Of a DNA stretch of 64,000 bases, positions 1-9,585 are shown piece by piece. The stretch covers positions 62,001 through 126,000 of IMG/VR virus record IMGVR_UViG_3300010157_000035; one strand, given 5' to 3'. This DNA comes from a virus. The notes under the pieces were generated by a model that saw only the letters and a program-made list of their open reading frames with translations, did not search any database and was not told where the DNA came from. The position numbers and the translations under genes were made by a program. How positions within the stretch are numbered: position 1 is the stretch's first letter; each line of letters opens with the position of its first letter.

Positions 1-283
1 CAAAGTTTGCGCTGTATTCGCCAGCATGTTCAGGGTCTATCACCTGCACTCGATTGTAAGGATCCGCTTCAGGTTCCTGTTCTTCATCATCATACTCTTG
101 ATCGGGCAAGTGTAAACTGGACAGTGAAACACGTTGTAGTTCATACTGCGGATAACGCAGGATCAATTTTTTTAAGAACCCGCCGCCCTTTTGATCGTCT
201 GGGTGTATACCATCTACATAATTCCAAACCTGTTGAGCCGAAGCAGTTTTAACAGATTCAACAACAAACTCATGGGCTTTCAT
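1..283 (-). CDS. Internal-protein-like protein, N-terminal 94 residues (runs off window)
   Basis: The frame is open from the ATG at 283 to the window edge, so the C-terminus is missing. The first residues, MKAHEFVVE, resemble the capsid-targeting peptide of T4 internal protein III (MKTYQEFIAE) and the start of the gene at 1207-2355 (MKANEFITE). In T4 the prohead protease cuts such peptides after Glu. Residues 20-35 carry a WNYVDGIHPDDQ segment and 60-75 are very acidic. The ATG overlaps the stop of the upstream GH19 gene (ATGA), implying coupled translation. No enzymatic domain is recognised in the visible part; an internal virion role is inference. Confidence 0.7.
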   Translation of the reverse strand, partial: MKAHEFVVESVKTASAQQVWNYVDGIHPDDQKGGGFLKKLILRYPQYELQRVSLSSLHLPDQEYDDEEQEPEADPYNRVQVIDPEHAGEYSANF

Positions 284-1206
284 CGTTGTGCTACTTGATA
301 AGATTTAAATTGGTCTTTGCGTGACTGTAGGCCTTTTGCGGCAGGATTGATAGTTTTAGTTACAGCCGCGGTGTTGCCGAAATCTTTTATTTTTGTAGCA
401 ACACGATTTTGCCAATACCATACTGCCACTTTGGCAGCAACGTCGGGTCTAGCAGCCAAATCTGGTTGTTGTGCTAATGGCAATCCTAATGCAGCACCAG
501 CTCTAGTATAATTGTCACGCCCGGTCAATTGTATAAACCCACGTCCTTTGAAACGTTCACCATCACCTTTGACCTTGTTGCCTAGGATCCGTGCCTTGCG
601 TGGGTTCTGTTCGTACTTTTTAGTAAAGTAAGTTGGACTACCACGTTCTTCCATACTGGCAAAGTTTGCACTTTCATGGGCACATTGTGCCAAAAACTGT
701 GCCAATTCGGTACCTTTGATTCCGCTGGCCACGGCAACTGCTTTTAATTGATCTACTAGTGAAGATTGTTGTGCAGGTGCCGCTTGTTGTGTTAAGGCAG
801 CTGGTCGTACCGGTGCAGCTGCTGTTGATTGAGCAGTTGTTGCGGCTGGTGCTTGTGCAACAGGTGCAGTCATTTTTGCATTTGCTGCGCCACCACCTAG
901 GGCCATTGCTCCAGCCAGTGCAGCACCACCTAGGGCACTTTTCCATCCTTCTTCTAGTTCTTCTAACTCCTCAGCAGGCCAACTGATAAAACTATTGCCG
1001 TTGATGTCGCCGGCTCGCACAACAAACGCACCACCGTTGTCGTATCCTTCGTCTTGGCCAATTTCCCAACCCATTGACGCCAGTGTGCGTTCGGCACGTG
1101 GATCTTCGTCACCTTGCCACCATTGTGCGGCCAGCTGACGTAGGATTTCTTCTTCGTCGGGCTGTCTATCGTCACCACCTGCGGGTGCAAATTCGCGTAG
1201 TCTCAT
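280..1206 (-). CDS. GH19 chitinase/lysozyme-type protein with unique N-terminal domain
   Basis: Residues about 150-305 form a glycoside hydrolase family 19 domain, which in phages cleaves peptidoglycan glycan strands. AHESANF (catalytic Glu near 176) and the GRGFIQLTGRDNY segment are visible. Residues 1-100 are an unrecognised acidic module (WWQGDEDP, GGAFVVRAGD) and 105-150 a Gly/Ala/Pro-rich linker. A second, compact GH19 enzyme sits in the lysis cassette at 16808-17419, so this longer one more likely acts in the virion, for example in entry. It begins one base after the stop of the 1207-2355 gene and overlaps its downstream neighbour by four bases. Confidence 0.85.
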   Translation of the reverse strand: MRLREFAPAGGDDRQPDEEEILRQLAAQWWQGDEDPRAERTLASMGWEIGQDEGYDNGGAFVVRAGDINGNSFISWPAEELEELEEGWKSALGGAALAGAMALGGGAANAKMTAPVAQAPAATTAQSTAAAPVRPAALTQQAAPAQQSSLVDQLKAVAVASGIKGTELAQFLAQCAHESANFASMEERGSPTYFTKKYEQNPRKARILGNKVKGDGERFKGRGFIQLTGRDNYTRAGAALGLPLAQQPDLAARPDVAAKVAVWYWQNRVATKIKDFGNTAAVTKTINPAAKGLQSRKDQFKSYQVAQR

Positions 1207-2355
1207 TTAGCAATTCCATCTACGACGTGCTTTACATATGGCCTTGTCTGGAGTTTTAGCACAGCTGATGTTGTGCATTTTCATTTGACCACGACTGCGA
1301 CTACAATAACTCTTGCGGCGCTTTGATGCTTTACTACCCTTCTTCAACTTTGAAGGCTTGGTAGTCACAGCAGTTTGTAGTTTTGATCCTGGGTGTTCTC
1401 TGCGATATGTTTTAACAGCCTTACGACTCATGCCATCTGTTTTGTCGCGATTGTTGGCTTTTTGCCATGCTTCGGTTTCTGATAGATTTTCTTTGGCAGG
1501 TTCCTGTGTCACAGCAAACACATACAACTCATCATCTGACAAACTTTCTAAATCTTCCCAGATTGCTTCTGCATCTACACCATTGCGATCAGCAAGATCA
1601 GTTATAATGCTTTCTATTAGATCAAACTCTTCAGACAATTCTTGTTGACCCCCGATAGCTTGTAGCATAGCACGAGCAACCACACGATCTTTTTCTTTTT
1701 CATCTTCGGGCAATTGAGCATACTGTTGAGTCATTAGTTTCTGACGCTGTGCTATCTTGGCTTGTAGTTTTTCTGGAGCCATTGTTTTGGAATCATCAAA
1801 CATCTGTGGATTTTTAACAAACGCCTGTGCTGTTACATTCCAACCTTTGTGGATGGCATCGCTAATTGCCTCAATATCTGTAACACCACGATCAATCATT
1901 TGTTTGGCAAAGGACGCAGATTTTAAGTTGGCCTGCCAACCAAATGTATTGCCTGGACTACTACGACCATAACCATATGCTGCATCCAATGCTGCATCAC
2001 TAATTTGTGCCAACTGTTGAACACTTAGTTGTTGACCTTCGTTAATGCTTTCATTGGGCACACAGTTACGAACTGGTCCACCATTTTTGCCCTTCTTGGT
2101 ACCTTCTGCGTGTTTACCTGGCCAACAACGGGTATATCCATTTGCGTCTTTTTGACCTTTCTTGATTTCCATGACATTGCCGTGTGTTTCACACATGCCA
2201 CAGTCTTCACACACCATTTCCATCTCAACCGATTCGTTGTGCTTTTTCTTACCAGCACAGTGCGCCCGTTGGCTGAAACCTTTGGGGTGGCTACAGTTGA
2301 TACTGCTTTTGTATTTTTGACTCCACTTTTCAGTTATAAATTCATTAGCTTTCAT
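1207..2355 (-). CDS. Modular internal-protein-like protein with cysteine-rich basic C-terminus
   Basis: The start MKANEFITE matches the T4 capsid-targeting peptide pattern (aromatic-[I/L]-x-E near residue 9), with possible cleavage after ITE. A Cys/His-rich segment follows (CxxCGMCETHG near 50), then SINEGQ near 105, another I-x-E-G site. The C-terminal 75 residues are very basic, with SKASKRRKSYCSRSRGQMK and a final RRRWNC, a tail I recall from other large-phage proteins but cannot name. No enzyme is recognised. ATG overlaps the stop of the 2082-residue gene, so the four genes from 8600 to 1 look like one translational unit. Confidence 0.75.
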   Translation of the reverse strand: MKANEFITEKWSQKYKSSINCSHPKGFSQRAHCAGKKKHNESVEMEMVCEDCGMCETHGNVMEIKKGQKDANGYTRCWPGKHAEGTKKGKNGGPVRNCVPNESINEGQQLSVQQLAQISDAALDAAYGYGRSSPGNTFGWQANLKSASFAKQMIDRGVTDIEAISDAIHKGWNVTAQAFVKNPQMFDDSKTMAPEKLQAKIAQRQKLMTQQYAQLPEDEKEKDRVVARAMLQAIGGQQELSEEFDLIESIITDLADRNGVDAEAIWEDLESLSDDELYVFAVTQEPAKENLSETEAWQKANNRDKTDGMSRKAVKTYRREHPGSKLQTAVTTKPSKLKKGSKASKRRKSYCSRSRGQMKMHNISCAKTPDKAICKARRRWNC

Positions 2356-5300
2356 TTTTTGTGTCCTCTACGCATATTTAGTTGCCAACGGGCCAGCTGT
2401 CCTTTTCGACCCTTTGCGTGGCTGGCCTTTTCTAGTTGAGCCATAGTGGCACCCTTAGGTATGCCATGACGCTGACTATCTCCTGGACGTCCAGGGCCCT
2501 TGCCATCAGCAAAGTTTTCCGCCACATCTTGCTGACCAATTTGAACCAACCACTCTAATTCATCATCAGCATCCTTGACATCATAGAATTTGACATTGGG
2601 AATCTTTTTTGCGGCAAACCACTTGTTGGCCACTTTAACCATAAGGGCACGATGTTGTGGATCACGAACATCCGGCTCGTAGCCTCCTGTTAAGTTGACC
2701 CATAACGCACTTGGATTGCCGTTCCGATCATAACCTAGCAATTCACGCCATTGCTGTTGCAATCGATCTGGCACATACTGGTCTAACTCTGTGTCACTCA
2801 TCCACTCTTGCCCAATGTCAACACCTTCCGCCACACCTTGCTTGCCCGAGATATTTTGTACCGCTTTTAAGTGTCCAGCACCCACCACATAGACTCCGGC
2901 TTTTCTTGTGGCTAGGTATTGGTCTCTAGTATCAACTGTGGCCGCTCGTGCTATCTTGCCTGCACGATTGGGATATTGCTCCCAATTGCTGGGCCACATC
3001 AAAGCCTCGCCGGCTTTGAGGAATTGAGTGAGATTTTCTTCAGTAGCCGGCTGTTGACTCATTTTGACAAAATCATATTTGCCTTCGCTGGCCAATGATA
3101 GAAATTTTTCCAGTGCCGAGGCAGTGAATCCCATGCCTTGGAACGAGTTGTCTTGGGCAGTGACCATGAGTCTATTGAATATGGTGTCTTTGGGATCCAC
3201 ACCTACTCGTTGTATTCTATTGTTGGCATCTACATTGGCAAACAAAACATAAATCCATTTTGGATCATTGGGGCTGGCAGTTTTTGCTACCTCGTCATCA
3301 AAACTGCCCACATAGCGGTCAATCACCCCGCGAGTGTAGGCACGATCAGCACCGTTGCCTTCGTACCAGGCACCGTGTTGAGCCGCTATGGCTTGAACTT
3401 TTTTCAATGTCTCAGGAGACAACTCCAAGGGCTGGCCGTGTTGTTGTCCAACTATTACGGTGTTGGGGTTTAGGAATATGGCAGATTCTGTCAACTTGCC
3501 TTCCGCCACACCTTGTTTGCCAATTTCTTCTATGTCCTTGTCTGCTACTATTCGCACAGGAATACTTTTTGTACCCGACAATTTATATGCCCAGAATCTA
3601 TGATGACCATCTAATACCTGATATCCATTTTTATATTTGCGAACCAACAATGGTGGCAACTTGTCACCCTTCTTTAAGCCAGCAACAATCTTTTCAACAT
3701 TGGCTTGGCTTTTTGGTTGATTCATCTTTGAATCTGGCTCAAAGCCCACAAGTTTATTAGCGGGTATGTTGACAACTGGTAGGCTATCAAACCCTGTGTC
3801 ATCTACTTCTGCCCCAAAATAGCCAGGATCTGTGTGGAGTTTGACCTTGCCTTCCGCCACCGCCGGCGCTTGTTTTGTTAGAGTATAAGTTGCGCCGCCT
3901 GGCATATCGCTTCTTGCTAAATCGTAACCGCTACCAGTGACGTAGCGTCGAAGCATTCTATCATACAGTCTAGCTCTGCTGCCGGTAGGGTCATCCTCTT
4001 TTTCTGCACTGAAGTTTAACCGCGCTGGTTTCTTCTTAGCAATAAATTGTTGCATGGCAGTCAATACTGTGGCAAACACACGAGGAGCATCGCCTTCACC
4101 GGTGATTTCCATGTTTTCATCACGCTCAAACTCTACCATCCAACTGTTGTCGCCTTGAGCCATAAACAGCACGATCAGTTCACTGCCGTCATCCAAGTCA
4201 GCTGTGGCATGCCAGTCACCATTTTGTTTGCTCCATTGTATAGTGTAAGGTTGATCAAAGGCTTCTGTGATTGGTTCGGTCGGAGTCCATTCGAAACTTT
4301 CAACTGGCACTGAATATTTGTCACTGAGTTTTTGTAACAGTGCATCTAGCGTGGCAACAGGAATATTTTGGGCGACCACACGTCGGCCCTGACTGCCTGG
4401 AACTGGACGATAGTATACATCCACATGTTCAGGATCAATGATACGTGTTTCTGCCACAGGCTTGGTCCAAGCACGGGCCGGCACATTCAATGTTTTTTCC
4501 AAATGTTTCAGCGTGGCCGTTGTCAGCAGGTCAGTGCTGTCACGACCGGGTTGATAATACCACCGGCCCTTTTGAGTTTGTCTTAGGCCCATGATTCTCA
4601 AATCAAGATGGTCGAAACTGCGGCCGCCTTTGGCCACATCAAAGAAGTAGAGTGTATCAGCAGGGTTTGCACTTTCTGTAACGCTTTCCGTCATGATCGG
4701 CACCACTTCAACATCTGCACCCGGTGCAGGAGATAACGATCCTTGACTGCGTTGATCCTGCAACCAGGTTTGAGCAATGCGATTGGCATCTGCTTGATTG
4801 TTGCCCACACCACGGAAGCGCCACACTTCTTCTCCGTCCAACATGACTTTCCACTGTCCACTAAAACTGTTGCCTGCCGGTGCTGAACTGGTCTGATATC
4901 TGTTGCCAAACAAGTCTCTGAATGAGTAATTCGTGTCACGACCATCGGTCCTGTTCTGCGGGAAATTCTGTGCCACGTCTACAGGCACTTCAGGAATGTC
5001 ATCCGAGGCTGGCGCAGACTGCAGGCTCAGCACGTCAGGACGCACACCATTTCTACGGGCTGTGTCGTGTAGCACGGCTAGAGCCTGATCCCGACTGGCA
5101 CCACTCACAGTGTTCAGTGTTTCTCCAGTGGCACTGTAGATTATGCGCCAGTTGCTGTTTGATTCGGTGCCTCTAGTTCTCACACCAAAACGGTCATAAT
5201 TTTCAGCGGCAATGCTTCCCATGGCCATGCGTTGTGCTTGAGCACGATCGGTTATGGGTCGGCCGTCCACACTGAGGTTGGCAGCCGAGTTACCAGTCGC

Positions 5301-8300
5301 TCTGTTGTAGATTTCCCAAGGGCCTGGGCCGGTGGGTCGTAGACTGTTAGGCAGGGCGCCTTGATCAGCATCACCCACGGGTCTGGCACCAAACACCAAT
5401 CTAGCATCTACTGTGCCTATGCCGTGGGGCCCAAAATTGATATAATCATCTAATCTTGTGTTTACATCTGATTGATTGCGAGCAGAGAATTCAGTGTCGG
5501 GAATTACCTCACCAGTGCGTCTATCGAACAGTTCATAGGTTCCTGTGCCGGTCTGTGTTGCGCCAGGTTTGTCTGGTTGTTCATCGTAGGGCCGTAAAAC
5601 TTCAGCATCCATTTGAGCCAGAGTGTTGACCAAGAGCGGTTCGCCCCATTCTTTTGCAGCCTTCTGTTTGGCTTCTTCTTCTGAGGTAGCAACCACTTCC
5701 ACTGTGTAACTATATTGGCCAGCATTCTTGCCGTATTTGTAAACTTTCCACCACATTTTTTGGCCGTCATGCTTGCCACGCTTGATATTGCGTTGTAGTT
5801 GTGCTTGTTTGACAAAGCTTCTCAGTGCAGCTTTGGGAATCTTGCCAGCCACATAGTCACTGAAGTATCGGATAGTGTCAACATCTTTGTTACCGTCGCT
5901 CAACAACTTGTATAGTTTAGTCAAATATTCTTGGCGGTATGCATCAGGATCAAGTGCCGCACTCATAGCCACTGTGAAACGCAATAGAGTGTTTTCAATT
6001 TGATCAAAGTTCTCATCCAACCAGTCACCGCCGGGTGAGCGGAATTCAATGTGTCCGTCCTTGGTGTTGATTGACGTATACTTGCTGGTGATACCTGAGT
6101 GTATGGCCTTGCTGGCCAACTGGTCCATGTTGCCCTTCATCTTGTCCAACAGTTTGGCCGCATTGTCAGGATTGTCACGTACGGCTTTTTTAACAATGTC
6201 CAAGGCTGACTTGGCATAGGTATTGCCGGCACGCCCAAATGCATCCAACACATAATTGTCGCCCATGAGCAAGGCCAGTTTCACAAAGTCTAGTTTCTGT
6301 CTACTATAGTCGGGCACTGAGATGTTGATGTGCAAGCCGGTTGAATCATTGGTATAGCAACCATATTCTTTGGCCCAGGCCCGGACCTTGTTTAGGTCAC
6401 CTAGTATTTCATCAATGGGCAAGGGTGGTGATACAAACTCCAAGCCTTGGTCGCCGGAATTGTCCGGTTCTAAACTGCCATCGGGTTCAACCACATAACG
6501 CAACTGTGTAGGACTGGGTCTGATCACCGAGCCTGAATGATAGTTGCCACTGGCTCTAACATCACGCCCAATGGCATTTTCAAACTCTTGTGCCACATCT
6601 TCAATGTTAGCTTCGCCACCGCCTTGTGATCGCCAGTGCGGCCAATTCATACTGTATGAACCTTCAACATAACTCATGCGATCTAGATCTGCATCATCCA
6701 ACCAGTCGCTTTCATCATAACTTTCTTGATTTTCTTCACGGAACTCTTCATAGGCTGATTCATAGTCTCTACTATCAGGGTCAGCATGAATATTGGCTGC
6801 ATATTCTTCCAAGGCTTCGTTGCGAGCATCACCCGCCAAATCGTCGGGATTCCATACAGATTCATCCACATTGTTCTTGACCCATTCAGCAATGTATTCC
6901 TCACCACCTCGTGTCCAGTCCGTGGCTATTTTGTCATCCAACCACTCTAAATAGTCCTCGTGCATTTTTTCACGCATACGATCACAATCACGGCGACTGT
7001 TGTAGTCACCATCATAGAAAAAGTCATAGGCATCCTGTATGCTACGGCAACGCTCGTCCATGTCATAGTCAGGTTCTAAATCTTCGTCCCCACTGCCTTC
7101 AACATTGGGCACAATCATTTCAAATTCCATGCCTGCAATGGCACCGGTTTTAGCAGCCTCTCTGCGCAGGTTCTTGCTCCCCATGTTGATTTCAAATAGA
7201 TCTTGCTGTTTGAAATGATCCAGTTCTGTTGCCAACTGTTCAAACAGACCATTGGGGTTGGCTATCTGTGGATGACCTTGACTGTCGGTCTTGAGTTTTA
7301 ATTTATTGGCTTCTCGGCCCACTTGTCCTGGTTTAATGTCCACCGTGAGCGCCATACTATAGCGTGGATCTTTAGCCTGCCGCTTGGTAGGAATATAACC
7401 TGATGCACTTTCGTGAACTTCGTCGGCATGTAAATCATCGGCTTGGCCCACAGCAAAGTATTCTGGATGCATTCTAGCATAGTCACGCATGAGTATGCCG
7501 GCTCTGGCATTGGCTTCATTTTCCCATGGTGATCCAGTTTCGCCAGCAGTGCTATCCATGCGCTTGCCATCACGCTCGTGTTGATGTTTGTGTGTGAGTT
7601 CATGTGCCACAGTGCGCAGCACATCCATGATGTGACGATCGCCCCAGGCCACTTCCAACAGGTGTTGATCATTGATGTAGCGGCCAAAGGTGGTGTGTGT
7701 CACAGGCCATTGCGGATCTCGACGCAGTTTGATTGTGGGCATGGATTTGATCTTCAGTTCAGCAACACAGAAACCAATAAAGTCTTTGAGTATTGCTTCA
7801 TCTGACGGTACCGACGCTTCTTCAAGCGCCACTGTATCAGCTTCGACTACAGTAGGAGTGCGGAAGCCATATGTTGTTCGTGGTACAACTGCTTTTTCTT
7901 TGAGACTAAATTCTCTATCCTTGGCCGTATTGCGGGCATCGTATAACTGTTTAATCAAACCCTGACTACGCAACATTTTAAATGCTAAATTTTCTGGACC
8001 AAACTCACCGTGATTTTCCAATCCAGTCTGACGCATCTTTTTAATTTTTTCCGCTAAACGTGTTATGCGTTTTAAATTACCGGACTTAATGGCCGATTCA
8101 ATTTGCCGGCCAACTTTTTCAAACTTGTTGCGGGTGCTGGTATCATCCACTACACTCCGTACTCTACGTGGAACCTGTAACCAGTCGTTGTTTAGTATAG
8201 AATATATGCCCTGACTGACGTGCGGCTTGTCGGCATCTTGCACATATAGTTCTACATCGGCGCCACCAATTTTAATATCGTGTTGTTCGTTATACTGAAA

Positions 8301-8600
8301 CTTTTTGGCATCAAACAGTTCACGGTAAACAGGATTATCTGGCATGTCTACTACCAAGTGTAGGTCGATATCACTGTTGGGCGTATATGTATAAGCCGCA
8401 TTTGATCCGCTGATGGTAATGTCCTTAATTGCTAGATCTGTTACACCCAAAAACTCACGAAAGTCGTCGGCTATTTCCAGCAAGCGTTCGCGCACTTCGG
8501 GGCGCAAATGCTCACGATTGTCCCACAAGCGTGGATTCAATTGATCATTGAATTTAACAGCGTCGTCAAGATTATATGAGTTTAATTCCGTGATGTTCAT
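2352..8600 (-). CDS. Giant multi-domain protein: nucleotidyltransferase, zinc peptidase, amidoligase, ParB-like modules
   Basis: The 2082 residues hold, in order: MNITEL start (I-T-E, like the T4 Alt start); a nucleotidyltransferase near 65-90 (GSNAAY..NSDIDLHLV); a zinc-metallopeptidase near 333 (AHELTH plus downstream ENEANARAG); a putative amidoligase (PF12224-like) about 490-855 (MEFEM, TGLHINIS, HIEFRSPGGDW); three short repeats about 1025-1160 ([WY]E[IL][YF].R.TG type); and a ParB/sulfiredoxin-like domain about 1600-1680 (LDGHHRFWA). Linkers VAEGK (about 1582), GKQGVAEG (about 1695 and 1922) and QQDVAEN (about 2023) separate C-terminal modules. The tail GPGRPGDSQRHGIPKG is basic. It looks like a processed internal virion polyprotein; substrates are unknown. 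Confidence 0.8.
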   Translation of the reverse strand: MNITELNSYNLDDAVKFNDQLNPRLWDNREHLRPEVRERLLEIADDFREFLGVTDLAIKDITISGSNAAYTYTPNSDIDLHLVVDMPDNPVYRELFDAKKFQYNEQHDIKIGGADVELYVQDADKPHVSQGIYSILNNDWLQVPRRVRSVVDDTSTRNKFEKVGRQIESAIKSGNLKRITRLAEKIKKMRQTGLENHGEFGPENLAFKMLRSQGLIKQLYDARNTAKDREFSLKEKAVVPRTTYGFRTPTVVEADTVALEEASVPSDEAILKDFIGFCVAELKIKSMPTIKLRRDPQWPVTHTTFGRYINDQHLLEVAWGDRHIMDVLRTVAHELTHKHQHERDGKRMDSTAGETGSPWENEANARAGILMRDYARMHPEYFAVGQADDLHADEVHESASGYIPTKRQAKDPRYSMALTVDIKPGQVGREANKLKLKTDSQGHPQIANPNGLFEQLATELDHFKQQDLFEINMGSKNLRREAAKTGAIAGMEFEMIVPNVEGSGDEDLEPDYDMDERCRSIQDAYDFFYDGDYNSRRDCDRMREKMHEDYLEWLDDKIATDWTRGGEEYIAEWVKNNVDESVWNPDDLAGDARNEALEEYAANIHADPDSRDYESAYEEFREENQESYDESDWLDDADLDRMSYVEGSYSMNWPHWRSQGGGEANIEDVAQEFENAIGRDVRASGNYHSGSVIRPSPTQLRYVVEPDGSLEPDNSGDQGLEFVSPPLPIDEILGDLNKVRAWAKEYGCYTNDSTGLHINISVPDYSRQKLDFVKLALLMGDNYVLDAFGRAGNTYAKSALDIVKKAVRDNPDNAAKLLDKMKGNMDQLASKAIHSGITSKYTSINTKDGHIEFRSPGGDWLDENFDQIENTLLRFTVAMSAALDPDAYRQEYLTKLYKLLSDGNKDVDTIRYFSDYVAGKIPKAALRSFVKQAQLQRNIKRGKHDGQKMWWKVYKYGKNAGQYSYTVEVVATSEEEAKQKAAKEWGEPLLVNTLAQMDAEVLRPYDEQPDKPGATQTGTGTYELFDRRTGEVIPDTEFSARNQSDVNTRLDDYINFGPHGIGTVDARLVFGARPVGDADQGALPNSLRPTGPGPWEIYNRATGNSAANLSVDGRPITDRAQAQRMAMGSIAAENYDRFGVRTRGTESNSNWRIIYSATGETLNTVSGASRDQALAVLHDTARRNGVRPDVLSLQSAPASDDIPEVPVDVAQNFPQNRTDGRDTNYSFRDLFGNRYQTSSAPAGNSFSGQWKVMLDGEEVWRFRGVGNNQADANRIAQTWLQDQRSQGSLSPAPGADVEVVPIMTESVTESANPADTLYFFDVAKGGRSFDHLDLRIMGLRQTQKGRWYYQPGRDSTDLLTTATLKHLEKTLNVPARAWTKPVAETRIIDPEHVDVYYRPVPGSQGRRVVAQNIPVATLDALLQKLSDKYSVPVESFEWTPTEPITEAFDQPYTIQWSKQNGDWHATADLDDGSELIVLFMAQGDNSWMVEFERDENMEITGEGDAPRVFATVLTAMQQFIAKKKPARLNFSAEKEDDPTGSRARLYDRMLRRYVTGSGYDLARSDMPGGATYTLTKQAPAVAEGKVKLHTDPGYFGAEVDDTGFDSLPVVNIPANKLVGFEPDSKMNQPKSQANVEKIVAGLKKGDKLPPLLVRKYKNGYQVLDGHHRFWAYKLSGTKSIPVRIVADKDIEEIGKQGVAEGKLTESAIFLNPNTVIVGQQHGQPLELSPETLKKVQAIAAQHGAWYEGNGADRAYTRGVIDRYVGSFDDEVAKTASPNDPKWIYVLFANVDANNRIQRVGVDPKDTIFNRLMVTAQDNSFQGMGFTASALEKFLSLASEGKYDFVKMSQQPATEENLTQFLKAGEALMWPSNWEQYPNRAGKIARAATVDTRDQYLATRKAGVYVVGAGHLKAVQNISGKQGVAEGVDIGQEWMSDTELDQYVPDRLQQQWRELLGYDRNGNPSALWVNLTGGYEPDVRDPQHRALMVKVANKWFAAKKIPNVKFYDVKDADDELEWLVQIGQQDVAENFADGKGPGRPGDSQRHGIPKGATMAQLEKASHAKGRKGQLARWQLNMRRGHKK

Positions 8601-8606
8601 AGATAG

Positions 8607-8612
8607 TATTTA
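8607..8612 (-). promoter_or_regulatory. TAAATA late-promoter-like motif, 6 bases before the 2082-residue gene
   Basis: The minus strand reads GGTAAATACTATCT then ATG. TAAATA is the core of the T4 late promoter TATAAATA. At this distance the predicted transcript would start at or next to the ATG, so the mRNA would be leaderless or nearly so. No Shine-Dalgarno sequence is visible. Confidence 0.5.
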
Positions 8613-8622
8613 CCGGATAAAC

Positions 8623-8643
8623 AAAAGCCGCTAACTTAGCGGC
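8623..8643 (-). terminator. Intrinsic terminator after the glycosyltransferase gene
   Basis: On the minus strand a perfect 7-bp GC-rich hairpin (GCCGCTA, loop AGT, TAGCGGC) is followed by TTTTGTTT. It lies between the stop of the glycosyltransferase gene and the start of the giant gene, separating the two transcription units. Confidence 0.8.
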
Positions 8644-8668
8644 CTGTGTAGAACAAACAAAAATTAAT

Positions 8669-9535
8669 TTATTTTTTCTTTTTCTTGCTTGAGGCTAGCA
8701 CTGTGGCTTCAACTGGTGCAGGCGGTGTATTGCTTAGGGCTTGTCCATTAGACATGGCCAAATTATGCAGATCTTTGTAAAGTTGATCCTGTGTCTGGAA
8801 GTCAAATACGTAGGTTCCGGTGTGTTTAAGCAGGACACGTTTGTCCACCCAAACTTTACCGCCGATGTCACGCCAGTTTTCACAGAATGTCCAGTCTTCA
8901 CTGTAGTAGCGATTTTCGCGCACTGCTGTGTCAAAGTAAGTTTTCATGTAAGGATTGAGTTCTGCAGGCAAACCAATGTCGTTGATAAAAGGTTTGGTAG
9001 CAGGATGAGCATTTAGTTTCTCAAATACATCACGCTTGATCAACATGAAACCTGTGCCAGTTTTGCTGACTTCTTGTAAGGTGCCGTCTTCTGACACTTC
9101 TGCACCATCAAATCCGTTCACACACCATTTGACCGGCAACGATTTCATTGGATATAATCCACCAATGACATCTTTTTGTGCGTTCAGCATGACCAGCAGG
9201 TGCCAGGGTTCCCAACCAATGTCAGCATCAACAAACATCAAGTGAGTGCTTTCTTTGTTGTGCAGGAACTTGGCTGTGAGCGTATTTCTAGCACGACTGA
9301 TCAAACTTTCATTGGTCATGGTTTCCATGGTCCAATCAATGCCCAATTGACGACAAGTGTTGGCCCACTTGATGTAGCTCATAAATGTCGATTCTGTTAG
9401 CATGCCACCATAACACGGCATACAAATATGCACACGGGTAGTTTTTAAATAGTCAACGTTGACTTGGATCTGTTGTTGACCTGGCTGTAATGCCGGTGCT
9501 TGTGTTGTTGGTGTTGCGTCTTGGGTTTCAGCCAT
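8669..9535 (-). CDS. Glycosyltransferase family 2-like protein
   Basis: 288 residues. The central part has the features of the GT2-like proteins common in large phages: CMPCYGGM near 39, NESLISRARN near 75 and FVDADIGWEP near 100, whose DAD is the probable metal/nucleotide-sugar-binding DxD. A short Gln/Pro-rich N-terminus and a Lys-rich tail (SSKKKKK) flank it. Acceptor and sugar cannot be told; targets could be phage DNA, virion or host envelope. It has its own leader with a hairpin and AGGAACTT before ATG, and a terminator directly downstream, so it appears monocistronic. Confidence 0.7.
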   Translation of the reverse strand: MAETQDATPTTQAPALQPGQQQIQVNVDYLKTTRVHICMPCYGGMLTESTFMSYIKWANTCRQLGIDWTMETMTNESLISRARNTLTAKFLHNKESTHLMFVDADIGWEPWHLLVMLNAQKDVIGGLYPMKSLPVKWCVNGFDGAEVSEDGTLQEVSKTGTGFMLIKRDVFEKLNAHPATKPFINDIGLPAELNPYMKTYFDTAVRENRYYSEDWTFCENWRDIGGKVWVDKRVLLKHTGTYVFDFQTQDQLYKDLHNLAMSNGQALSNTPPAPVEATVLASSKKKKK

Positions 9536-9545
9536 AAGTTCCTCT

Positions 9546-9571
9546 ATTAAAGTGTATGATATTTAATAGAG
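9546..9571 (-). promoter_or_regulatory. Leader hairpin upstream of glycosyltransferase gene
   Basis: The minus strand has CTATTAAA, a 10-base loop and TTTAATAG, an 8-bp AT-rich hairpin just before the ribosome-binding site AGGAACTT. An ATTAAATA motif, late-promoter-like, overlaps the 5' arm and a TATACT sits upstream, so the region is probably a promoter plus leader. Confidence 0.4.
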
Positions 9572-9585
9572 TATAACACACACGG

